The notes under the pieces: generated by a model
What the model saw: the letters and a program-made list of their open reading frames with translations, nothing else
Database searches by the model: none
What the model was told of the DNA's origin: nothing
Program-made: the position numbers and the translations under genes
Source of the DNA: JBCCRH01 sp039208045
GTDB lineage: Bacteria; Bacteroidota; Bacteroidia; Chitinophagales; Saprospiraceae
Length of the DNA: 19,627 nucleotides
Direction of reading: 5' to 3'
Assembly (NCBI GenBank): GCA_039208045.1
Contig: JBCCRH010000058.1
Coordinates: forward strand, 1 to 19,627
Part shown: piece after piece, positions 1 through 6,174 of the stretch
How the letters are laid out: the number at the start of each line of letters is the position of its first letter
Position numbering within the stretch: position 1 is the stretch's first letter

Positions 1-1
1 C

Positions 2-190
2 CTAAATATTGGCGAAACCTTGGAGCAGGAGATGCAGAAAAAAGTGGGCAACTACAAATGCGAGTGGAAAGAAGTAGTGGAATCCCCCGCCTTGAGAGAC
101 CGCTTTCGACACTTTGTGAATAGCGATGAGTCAGATGATAATATCGAATTTATCCCCATGCGCGACCAAAAAATGCCATCAAAATGGTAG
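2..190 (+). CDS. nirB: NirB, assimilatory nitrite reductase large subunit, C-terminal end only
   Basis: An open frame enters from the left edge and ends at TAG 188-190, giving 62 residues. NirB is the siroheme and [4Fe-4S] subunit of cytoplasmic NAD(P)H nitrite reductase, which reduces nitrite to ammonium. The visible tail contains EWKEVVESPALRDRFRHFVN and ends FIPMRDQKMPSKW, which matches the usual NirB C-terminus (a Trp-containing segment, a run resembling RFRxFVN, and a final RxQxxP). None of the cofactor-binding parts lie in the window. nirD starts 26 bases downstream, the standard nirBD order, so the two are surely co-transcribed. The identity rests on this short tail plus the neighbour. 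Confidence 0.85.
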   Translation, partial: LNIGETLEQEMQKKVGNYKCEWKEVVESPALRDRFRHFVNSDESDDNIEFIPMRDQKMPSKW

Positions 191-216
191 GTATGCACCA
201 CTAAAAAGTAATTGCT

Positions 217-594
217 ATGAAGGACATTTTAGAATTATACGCCACAGTAACAGCAGCAGAAGTAACCCACTGGTACAAAGCCGCCCCTATCACTGCTTTT
301 CCAACAAACGGTGGGGCTTGTATCAAATACCAAGGCAAGCAGATTGCCATATTCAACTATACACGAAAAGGCAAGTGGTATGCGTGCCAGAATTTGTGTC
401 CACACAAAATGGAAATGGTACTGGGCAGAGGCATGTTGGGCGATGCGAATGGTATCGCAAAAGTAGCATGCCCATTACATAAACGCACCTTTTCACTAGA
501 AACGGGCGAAAACCTCAATGGCGACTTGCCAGCTATCGCTACCTATCCAGTTAAGATCGAAGATGGCTTTGTTTTTGTTGGGTTTAAAGGATAA
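217..594 (+). CDS. nirD: NirD, nitrite reductase small subunit (Rieske-type)
   Basis: A 125-residue protein of the NirD family, the small subunit paired with NirB. The Rieske [2Fe-2S] ligand pattern is intact: C61-P-H63 and C85-P-L-H88, separated by 21 residues. The second ligand box reads VACPLHKRTFSLETGE, very typical of NirD. There is no signal peptide, as expected for a cytoplasmic enzyme. The ATG at 217 sits 26 bases after the nirB stop and leads directly into a Rieske fold of normal length. A frame-shifted open frame at 126-482 overlaps it but has no family features and is not a gene. The enzyme would supply ammonium from the nitrite made by the reductase encoded at 10727-14248. Confidence 0.93.
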   Translation: MKDILELYATVTAAEVTHWYKAAPITAFPTNGGACIKYQGKQIAIFNYTRKGKWYACQNLCPHKMEMVLGRGMLGDANGIAKVACPLHKRTFSLETGENLNGDLPAIATYPVKIEDGFVFVGFKG

Positions 595-618
595 ATTTGA
601 CGAAAGTCCATTAATCGG

Positions 619-1203
619 ATGTCAACAGAACAATTCAACAAAACTATCGCTGCTTTTGACGCTGCCAACGCAGCTGATCCCAACCAGGAAATCTGGGAAG
701 GCAAGAGCTATCCCAAGGAATTGTTGTACGCACAGCGGATGACGGAGCGCTTAACTCAATTTGCGCCCGACGCCTCAGAAGCCCTACAGTTAGCAGCCCG
801 TTGCCAGCACATTTGTCGCTGGGAAATTCCCCGTGCTGATTATCCGATGGATCGGAAAGGTTACCACGCTTGGCGCAATCAGCTTAAGAAGTTTCATGCC
901 GAAAAAGCTGGGGGTATTCTCGCAGAGCACGGTTATGATCCTGTGCTTATTGAGGAAGTCCAGCAGCTGTTGCTAAAAAGACAACTCAAGCGGAATCCTG
1001 CTACGCAGACCTTGGAGGATGTAATTTGCTTGGTGTTTTTGGAGTTTTACTTAGAGGCGTTCTCAACGCATTATGCTGAAGAAAAGCTGATTAGTATTTT
1101 GCAAAAAACGTGGGGGAAGATGTCTGAGCAAGGGCAGCAGACGGCATTGACCTTGCCGCTCTCCGATGAAATGCTCCAACTAGTTGGAAAAGCCTTAGCC
1201 TAG
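619..1203 (+). CDS. DUF4202 family protein of nitrite-reductase loci
   Basis: A 194-residue soluble protein with no signal peptide or membrane segment. It resembles DUF4202 (Pfam PF13875), recalled as an uncharacterised family that often sits beside nitrite or nitrate reductase genes. Visible conserved-looking traits are the segment AARCQHICRWEIPR (residues 59-72, His64), a basic/aromatic stretch with His83 and WRNQLKKFHAEK, and an acidic LEDVICLVFLEFYLE helix (residues 132-146). The pattern of a buried His and later Glu-Asp pair recalls HD-type metal hydrolases, but that is inference. It lies 24 bases after nirD and 27 bases before the sensor kinase, so it is probably in the same transcript. 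Its function is not known to me. Confidence 0.8.
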   Translation: MSTEQFNKTIAAFDAANAADPNQEIWEGKSYPKELLYAQRMTERLTQFAPDASEALQLAARCQHICRWEIPRADYPMDRKGYHAWRNQLKKFHAEKAGGILAEHGYDPVLIEEVQQLLLKRQLKRNPATQTLEDVICLVFLEFYLEAFSTHYAEEKLISILQKTWGKMSEQGQQTALTLPLSDEMLQLVGKALA

Positions 1204-1230
1204 CATTGATTACCGAATTTAAAATCTAGG

Positions 1231-3063
1231 ATGACCGAAAACCAAAGCACTTCCATCTTTACCAATCTAAGCCGCCGATACTTTCTAGCCCTGAGTATCT
1301 TAGCCATCATCATCATTGTCAGTCAGACATTGGTGCAGAATTACCTGCAAGACCAACTAGGAGATTCGCGTATTGTCAACTTAGCGGGCCGGCAACGGAT
1401 GTTGAGTCAGAAGCTATCCAAAGAAGTGCTACAACTGGTAGAAGAGAACAACCCAGAGCAACGCACGGCGATTAAGGAACGACTTGCAGCAACGCAAGAA
1501 AGCTGGAGTATTGCCCACTATGCACTAAAAGAACGAAGCCCAGAGTCAGATTTATCGGGTAAAAATAGTGCTACCATCATTGAAATGTTTGATGATATTG
1601 AACCGCACTACCAGCAAATGGTGCAGAGCACTCAGCTTATTCTCGATTCCTTAAACCAATCACTACCTGCCAATCTATCTAGCCTACAGCCTGCTATTAC
1701 CAGTGTCCTGGAAAACGAACAGGCATTCTTGAAAAAAATGGACACTATCGTATTTCAATACGATAAAGAAGCAAAAGAGAAGGTGCAGCGATTGCGGCGA
1801 ATCGAAGGGGTGCTCTTGGTGGTGGCACTACTCGCGATTCTACTAGAACTTGCTTTTATTTTCCGGCCCACAGCACGCTATGTCCAAGGTATTATACAGC
1901 AATTGACCGGGTCATTTGAGGAAACTCAAAAACAGAAACAAGAGATAGAAGAGCTATACCAAGAAAAAGAGCAATCGCTGCGCGAGCTGCGTGCCTTAAA
2001 CTTTGCTATTGACCAGGCCTCCCTATTTGCCAGTATTACGCTGGATGGAACGCTTATCTACATTAGTGAAAAGCTCGCCAAATTTTTGGGCTACCAAAAC
2101 CGAAAACCACAAGGACTATTCTCTGAAATCTTGACCGATGATAAAGTAGAGCAGGAATATATCGAGCAGATTATTCGTACCCGCTACTCCAAAATTTGGA
2201 ATGGCGAGATTTCAATTACCAACCAAGAAGGGCAAAAAAACTGGCTAGAAATTTCGCTCGTTCCGGTCAACCGAAGTGGCGTGCAGCAAGACTATCTGAT
2301 TTTATGCAACGATATCACGACCCGAAAAGAGACGGAGCAAGCGCTACAACAGCTAAATGAAGAGCAATTGGCAGAGGAAATACGCTTACAAAAGGTACGT
2401 TCGTCTCAGATTATTGGAGCTCAAGAAGAAGAGCGCAAGCGAATCGCGCGGGATATGCACGATGGCATCGGGCAAATGCTCACCGCGCTCAAGTTCAACT
2501 TGGAAGCGCTCAATATCGAAGATGAAACCCGATTATTGCAGCGCATTGAAGAGCTGAAAAAGCTCAGTTCCAACCTCATCAAGGGCGTGCGCATCGCTAC
2601 CTTTAATCTTACCCCTCCCGAGCTTACCGATTATGGCGTAGGCATCGCATTGGCTAAACTGTGCCGCGAACTAAGCAAGCTCACCAACGAGCAAATCTTC
2701 TTCGAAAACAAAACTAATTTCAACGAACGATTCGATACCATCATCGAAACAAACGTCTATCGCATCACCCAAGAGGCCGTCAATAATGCCATCAAGTATG
2801 CCAATGCCAATGTCATTTTGGTTACCATCTCACATAGCAAAGAGCTACTGAGCATTGCCATACAAGATGATGGCGTAGGATTTGATCCAGCAGAGATCGC
2901 TGAACGCCCGGTGTCAGCAGAAGGTACGAATAAGGGTTTGTCTTTTATGAAAGAACGAGTCACTTATATTAATGGGCGATTATTTGTGCACTCGGCAGTG
3001 GGAGAGGGAACCCGTATTACGATTAACTTGCCATTACCCAGGTCGATTACTCCTGTTGTGTAG
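1231..3063 (+). CDS. NarX-like nitrate/nitrite-sensing histidine kinase (PilJ-type sensor, PAS, HisKA_3)
   Basis: A 610-residue membrane kinase. Transmembrane helix 1 is at residues 17-36 and helix 2 at about 193-211, enclosing a periplasmic four-helix sensor. Just after helix 1, RIVNLAGRQRMLSQKLSKEV (47-66) is the PilJ/NarX-type N-terminal motif equivalent to the nitrate-binding P-box of NarX. A PAS/PAC domain spans about 256-364, then a coiled coil, then the HisKA_3 dimerisation domain with phospho-acceptor His410 in ARDMHDGIGQML. The ATPase domain shows an N-box (QEAVNNAIKYA, from 514), DDGVGFD (546-552) and a GTNKGLSFMKER box. HisKA_3 kinases pair with LuxR/NarL-type regulators, and one follows at 3889. 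Unusually, the last six or so codons and the stop lie inside the first, degenerate copy of a 141-bp repeat. Nitrate as ligand is inferred from the motif and neighbours. Confidence 0.88.
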   Translation: MTENQSTSIFTNLSRRYFLALSILAIIIIVSQTLVQNYLQDQLGDSRIVNLAGRQRMLSQKLSKEVLQLVEENNPEQRTAIKERLAATQESWSIAHYALKERSPESDLSGKNSATIIEMFDDIEPHYQQMVQSTQLILDSLNQSLPANLSSLQPAITSVLENEQAFLKKMDTIVFQYDKEAKEKVQRLRRIEGVLLVVALLAILLELAFIFRPTARYVQGIIQQLTGSFEETQKQKQEIEELYQEKEQSLRELRALNFAIDQASLFASITLDGTLIYISEKLAKFLGYQNRKPQGLFSEILTDDKVEQEYIEQIIRTRYSKIWNGEISITNQEGQKNWLEISLVPVNRSGVQQDYLILCNDITTRKETEQALQQLNEEQLAEEIRLQKVRSSQIIGAQEEERKRIARDMHDGIGQMLTALKFNLEALNIEDETRLLQRIEELKKLSSNLIKGVRIATFNLTPPELTDYGVGIALAKLCRELSKLTNEQIFFENKTNFNERFDTIIETNVYRITQEAVNNAIKYANANVILVTISHSKELLSIAIQDDGVGFDPAEIAERPVSAEGTNKGLSFMKERVTYINGRLFVHSAVGEGTRITINLPLPRSITPVV

Positions 3064-3597
3064 AGCTACGATGTACACATAGCTTTCTGAGTGTACAGGC
3101 TGCCCAACTACGTCGGGCGCCCTTGGTGGAAGATGGGCTAGGGTATAGACAGTTTGTCCTTATGGGACAATAGAAGTAAAAGAACGGTTACTCTTGCTGC
3201 ATAAAGTTGTGATTCATATCTATTTTTTGGAGCATACAGGCTGCCCAACAAAGTCGGGCGCACTTGTTGGGTAATGGGCTAGATTATAGGCAGTTTGTCC
3301 TTATGGGACAATAGGAGTAAAAGAGCGGTTACTCTTGCTGCATAGAGTTGTGGTTCACACCCATTTTTTGGAGCGTACAGGCTGCCCAATAAAGTCGGGC
3401 GCTCTTAGTGGGTAATGGGCTAGGTTATAGGCAGTTTGTCCTGATGGGACAATAGGAGTAAAAGAGCGGTTACTCTTGCTGCATAGAGCTGTGGTTCACA
3501 CCCATTTTTTGGAGCGTACAGGCTGCCCAACAAAGTCGGGCGCACTTGTTGGGTAATGGGCTAGGTTATAGGCAGTTTGTCCTTATGGGACAATAGG
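3045..3597 (+). repeat. Array of 3.9 tandem 141-bp repeats with hairpins
   Basis: Units start at 3045, 3186, 3327 and 3468 (each begins with a GGTTACTC-like sequence; the first copy has GATTACTCC). The spacing is exactly 141 bp each time, and the last copy stops at 3597. Units 2-4 are nearly identical and unit 1 is diverged. Most units contain: an outer stem CCCATT/AATGGG (for example 3360-3365) enclosing an inner stem CCCAACAA/TTGTTGGG; a hairpin TTGTCC/GGACAA (for example 3296-3312); and a hairpin GAGTAA/TTACTC crossing the unit boundary. Unit 1 overlaps the last codons of the kinase gene. No long open frame crosses the array. It fills most of the first two thirds of the 825-bp gap before the response regulator. 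The role is unknown; a structured RNA, a non-autonomous element or a recombination-prone spacer are all possible. Confidence 0.93.
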
Positions 3598-3826
3598 CAT
3601 AAGCACTTGTGCGATATACTAAGTAGTTGTCCTGGAAGGACAAACTGTCCATAACTTACTAGCTCGCACATAATGCTGCCCCTTTGGGGGCAAGCTGTAA
3701 TTTAAGCCACCCATACCGTTCCGTGCTAGACTAGCTTTCGGCGAAAGCCAAACCCAATTCGGCAAAGTTGACCGCAAAAGAAAGTCTCAAGAGCAAGAGT
3801 AACTTAGTACGTTAATCATACTGAGA
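3598..3826. other. Palindrome-rich spacer downstream of the repeat array
   Basis: No gene is seen here. Nested inverted repeats are visible: TGTGCGA (3608-3614) with TCGCACA (3664-3670), enclosing TTGTCCT/AGGACAA around 3627-3643; TGCCCC/GGGGCA (3677-3692); and GCTTTC/GAAAGC (3734-3748). Two fragments are inverted copies of pieces of the 141-bp repeat: AGGACAAACTG (3637-3647) and AGCAAGAGTAAC (3792-3803). The segment may be a degenerate inverted partner of the array. The hairpins lack clear T-runs, so they are not called as terminators. Confidence 0.6.
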
Positions 3827-3857
3827 TTTGAAATTCCACCTCTATTACGTATATTTA
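3827..3857 (+). promoter_or_regulatory. Candidate Bacteroidota-type promoter for the response regulator
   Basis: TTTG at 3827-3830 and TATATTTA at 3850-3857 are separated by 19 bases, close to the Bacteroidota consensus TTTG-N19-21-TAnnTTTG (the last base of the -7 box is A instead of G). Transcription would begin near 3865, leaving a short leader of about 24 bases before the TTG start at 3889. The prediction comes from the sequence pattern only. Confidence 0.4.
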
Positions 3858-3888
3858 CTTAGTTTTAACCAAATAAACCACCATTCTC

Positions 3889-4581
3889 TTGGAAGCAGCA
3901 CCACAAATAGATGTTATTTTGGCCGATGATCACGCCCTAGTTCGCGATGGTATCCGATCTTTATTAGAAGGTTTTTCAGAAATCCGAGTTTTAGCGGAAG
4001 CTGCCGATGGCGAAGAAGCACTAGAGCAGGTGGAGAAGCATCAGCCAGATATTTTGATTGTAGATATTAGAATGCCTAAGCTGAACGGCATCCAAACGGT
4101 TGCTCGTCTTTCGAAGCAATTCACAAAAACAAAGGCTTTGGTACTATCCATGCACGATTCAGAGGAGTATGTCATCCAATCGGTGGAAGCAGGAGCATAC
4201 GGATATTTGCTCAAAGACACCAATAGATTAGAGTTTTTGAAGGCCATCAAGACGATTCATAAGGGGGAAAAGTACTTTTCTGGGGATATATCCACCATTT
4301 TGGTCAATAAATTTTTGGAGCAATCCACCGCAAAGCCAGCGGTAGCCCCTCCACCCGCTGCCACACCTACCCAAAAAGAGTCAGCTATTAAATTGACCAA
4401 GCGCCAGCGCGAAATCCTCCAACTCGCCGTAGAAGGGATGAGCAATAAAGAAATTGCTGATCACTTAGGGAAGAGTGTACGCACGGTAGAAGCGCATCGT
4501 TTCACCATGATGAAAAAAATGGGGGTAAAAAATTTATTAGAACTAAGTAAAAAGGCTAGAGCGTTTGGCTTGATCGATTAG
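3889..4581 (+). CDS. NarL/FixJ-family response regulator (receiver + LuxR HTH)
   Basis: A 230-residue regulator. The receiver domain (about 7-125) has the acidic pair D13-D14, phospho-acceptor D59 in LIVDIRMPKLNG, Ser87 and Lys109 (YLLKD). The LuxR/NarL winged-helix-type DNA-binding domain spans about 168-230 (KLTKRQREILQLAVEGMSNK and a recognition helix in GKSVRTVEAHR). The start chosen is TTG at 3889: an in-frame stop lies just upstream, the next in-frame ATG is at codon 62, too far inside the receiver domain, and the receiver fold begins at residue 7. ATT at 3883 is the only other nearby option. This is the expected partner of the HisKA_3 kinase at 1231-3063, though 825 bp of repeat-rich DNA separates them. 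It probably controls the transport and reductase genes downstream. Confidence 0.92.
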   Translation: MEAAPQIDVILADDHALVRDGIRSLLEGFSEIRVLAEAADGEEALEQVEKHQPDILIVDIRMPKLNGIQTVARLSKQFTKTKALVLSMHDSEEYVIQSVEAGAYGYLLKDTNRLEFLKAIKTIHKGEKYFSGDISTILVNKFLEQSTAKPAVAPPPAATPTQKESAIKLTKRQREILQLAVEGMSNKEIADHLGKSVRTVEAHRFTMMKKMGVKNLLELSKKARAFGLID

Positions 4582-4613
4582 CGATATAAATTTCATTTCT
4601 TTTCCTACTGCAA

Positions 4614-4635
4614 AAGGTAATAGCTCTATTACCTT
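4614..4635. terminator. Perfect 10-bp inverted repeat after the response regulator
   Basis: AAGGTAATAG (4614-4623) is followed by a two-base spacer and its perfect complement CTATTACCTT (4626-4635). It starts 33 bases after the regulator stop codon. The stem is AT-rich and is followed by only a short T-containing stretch (ACTTTCC), so termination would be weak. An operator is an alternative. Confidence 0.45.
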
Positions 4636-4695
4636 ACTTTCCAAATTTCCTACTGATTTCTAGAAGTCAGCTGGTAATCTTCATTATTAGGCAAA

Positions 4696-4806
4696 TTAAG
4701 TATTTAAGTATTATTACTTAATAATTAGTGTCATTTTTAGGTATTTACGATCTGAATACTTAAATTGCAATGGTATTTAATACAGATAAGGCGCTTTACT
4801 ACTTAA
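4696..4806. promoter_or_regulatory. Five NarL-like heptamers upstream of the nitrate-uptake genes
   Basis: The heptamer TACTTAA or its complement TTAAGTA occurs five times: TTAAGTA at 4696-4702 and 4704-4710, and TACTTAA at 4715-4721, 4757-4763 and 4800-4806. The copies at 4704 and 4715 form a perfect dyad with a four-base spacer. The three TACTTAA copies are spaced 42 and 43 bp apart, close to four helical turns. Six of the seven bases match the enterobacterial NarL heptamer TACYYMT. A NarL-type regulator is encoded immediately upstream. No convincing -33/-7 promoter pair was found in this 236-bp gap. Operator function is inference. Confidence 0.45.
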
Positions 4807-4817
4807 TTTAATCACTT

Positions 4818-6119
4818 ATGAAACCTAAAGGTATGAAGTCATTTATACGCACAATTGCACTACTTCTTATACTCGGCATGGCAGTAGAAAGCCAAGCTCA
4901 GTTTTCCCTTTCGGGCGAGGTTCGGCCAAGAGCAGAGTTCCGGAATGGGTTTAAGACACCCACTACAGACGAAAATGAACCTGCTTTCTTTACAGAACAA
5001 CGAAGCAGATTATACTTTGACTTTAAAGACGAAAAATACAAGTTCCGCCTCGCACTTCAGGATGTGCGCATTTGGGGGGAGACACCTCAGATTTTTAAGC
5101 AAGAAGACGGAAATACCTTCTTGAGTGAAGCATGGGGACAGTATTTCTTTACCGATAAATTTTCAGTGAAAGCGGGTCGTCAGATTATTTCTTATGATAA
5201 CCAGCGGTTTCTTGGGGGCTTAGAATGGGCACAACAAGGGCGTCGCCACGATGCACTGCTACTCATCTATGAAGATGCCGCTAAGAAAACAAAGTTACAC
5301 ATTGGTGGAGCATTTAACTCTGATGATGATGTGCCAGAACCTGCTAATATCCAAAGTCCTTCTGCTGGATTTTACTCAGTAAACGGTAGCTATAAGAATT
5401 TGGAGTATGCCTGGTTTAATCAAGGATTTACCGGCGGTAGTATTTCACTCTTAGCCTTGAATGCTACGTATCAGAACCAAGCGGATTCTTCTGTTTTCCA
5501 CAAGCAGACCTTTGGAACGCATGCCAAGTATACGCTTGGAAAATTCACCTTTGGAGGAGACGTGTATTACCAAACGGGGCAACTAGGCAACAACAACGTA
5601 AATGCGCTGCTAGCAGGGGTTAACGTAACCTACAAAACGAAGCTTACGCCACTTACTTTAGGGGTAGAATACATCTCTGGAAAAGATGACGACGATACCT
5701 CAAGTACGGTAACGAACTTCTCCCCAGACTTTGGTACCAACCACGCCTTCAATGGTTTGATGGACTATTTCTTCGTCGGCCCAGCGAATGGCAATGTAGG
5801 GGTGACGGACATTTACCTAAAGACGAAATTCAACTTACCAAAAGGTAAATTGACCGCTAACCTCCACGAATTCTTATTGGGCTCTACCCAATTTGCAGCG
5901 GATGGTACAGAGCTATCTTCGCCTATGGGTTTTGAAGTAGACTTGGTTTATATGGTGAAATTTGCACCTACCGTAACCTTCCACTTAGGCTACTCTCACT
6001 TGTTCGCTACCGATACGATGTTGGAGCTTCGCCCAGGCAATGAGCAAAGCAATAATTGGGCTTGGATGATGCTCACCTTTAAGCCAAAATTCTTCGAAAG
6101 CAAAAAAGACAATAAATAA
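4818..6119 (+). CDS. Outer-membrane beta-barrel protein, alginate-export/porin-like, probable nitrate channel
   Basis: A 433-residue exported protein with a type I signal peptide (hydrophobic core 13-23, likely cleavage SQA|Q after residue 27). The mature part alternates short beta-strand-like segments with aromatic girdle residues and polar loops (for example RSRLYFDFKDEKYKFRLALQ and WGQYFFTDKFSVKAGRQIIS), typical of the alginate-export barrel group (PF13372-like). The chain ends WMMLTFKPKFFESKKDNK, plausible for a last strand plus a short tail. ATG 4818 is used; Met6 (4833) would also keep the signal peptide. It is the first gene of the uptake cluster, 55 bases before nrtA, which suggests it admits nitrate through the outer membrane. 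The substrate is inferred from position alone; the name alginate export is only the fold family. Confidence 0.78.
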   Translation: MKPKGMKSFIRTIALLLILGMAVESQAQFSLSGEVRPRAEFRNGFKTPTTDENEPAFFTEQRSRLYFDFKDEKYKFRLALQDVRIWGETPQIFKQEDGNTFLSEAWGQYFFTDKFSVKAGRQIISYDNQRFLGGLEWAQQGRRHDALLLIYEDAAKKTKLHIGGAFNSDDDVPEPANIQSPSAGFYSVNGSYKNLEYAWFNQGFTGGSISLLALNATYQNQADSSVFHKQTFGTHAKYTLGKFTFGGDVYYQTGQLGNNNVNALLAGVNVTYKTKLTPLTLGVEYISGKDDDDTSSTVTNFSPDFGTNHAFNGLMDYFFVGPANGNVGVTDIYLKTKFNLPKGKLTANLHEFLLGSTQFAADGTELSSPMGFEVDLVYMVKFAPTVTFHLGYSHLFATDTMLELRPGNEQSNNWAWMMLTFKPKFFESKKDNK

Positions 6120-6174
6120 AAAACAAATAAGCGATCACCAATACGAGTAGGTGACCACTCAAAAATGAAACACC

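Noticed and set aside
126..482. A 118-residue open frame overlapping nirD
   Set aside because: It lies in another frame over nirB and nirD, both of which have clear family motifs.
3045..3597. The 141-bp array as a CRISPR locus
   Set aside because: Units are contiguous and nearly identical along their whole length; there are no unique spacers of constant size, and no cas genes are near.
6133..6156. GATCACC/GGTGACC dyad between the barrel gene and nrtA
   Set aside because: It has only seven positions with one mismatch and no T-run; too weak to call.
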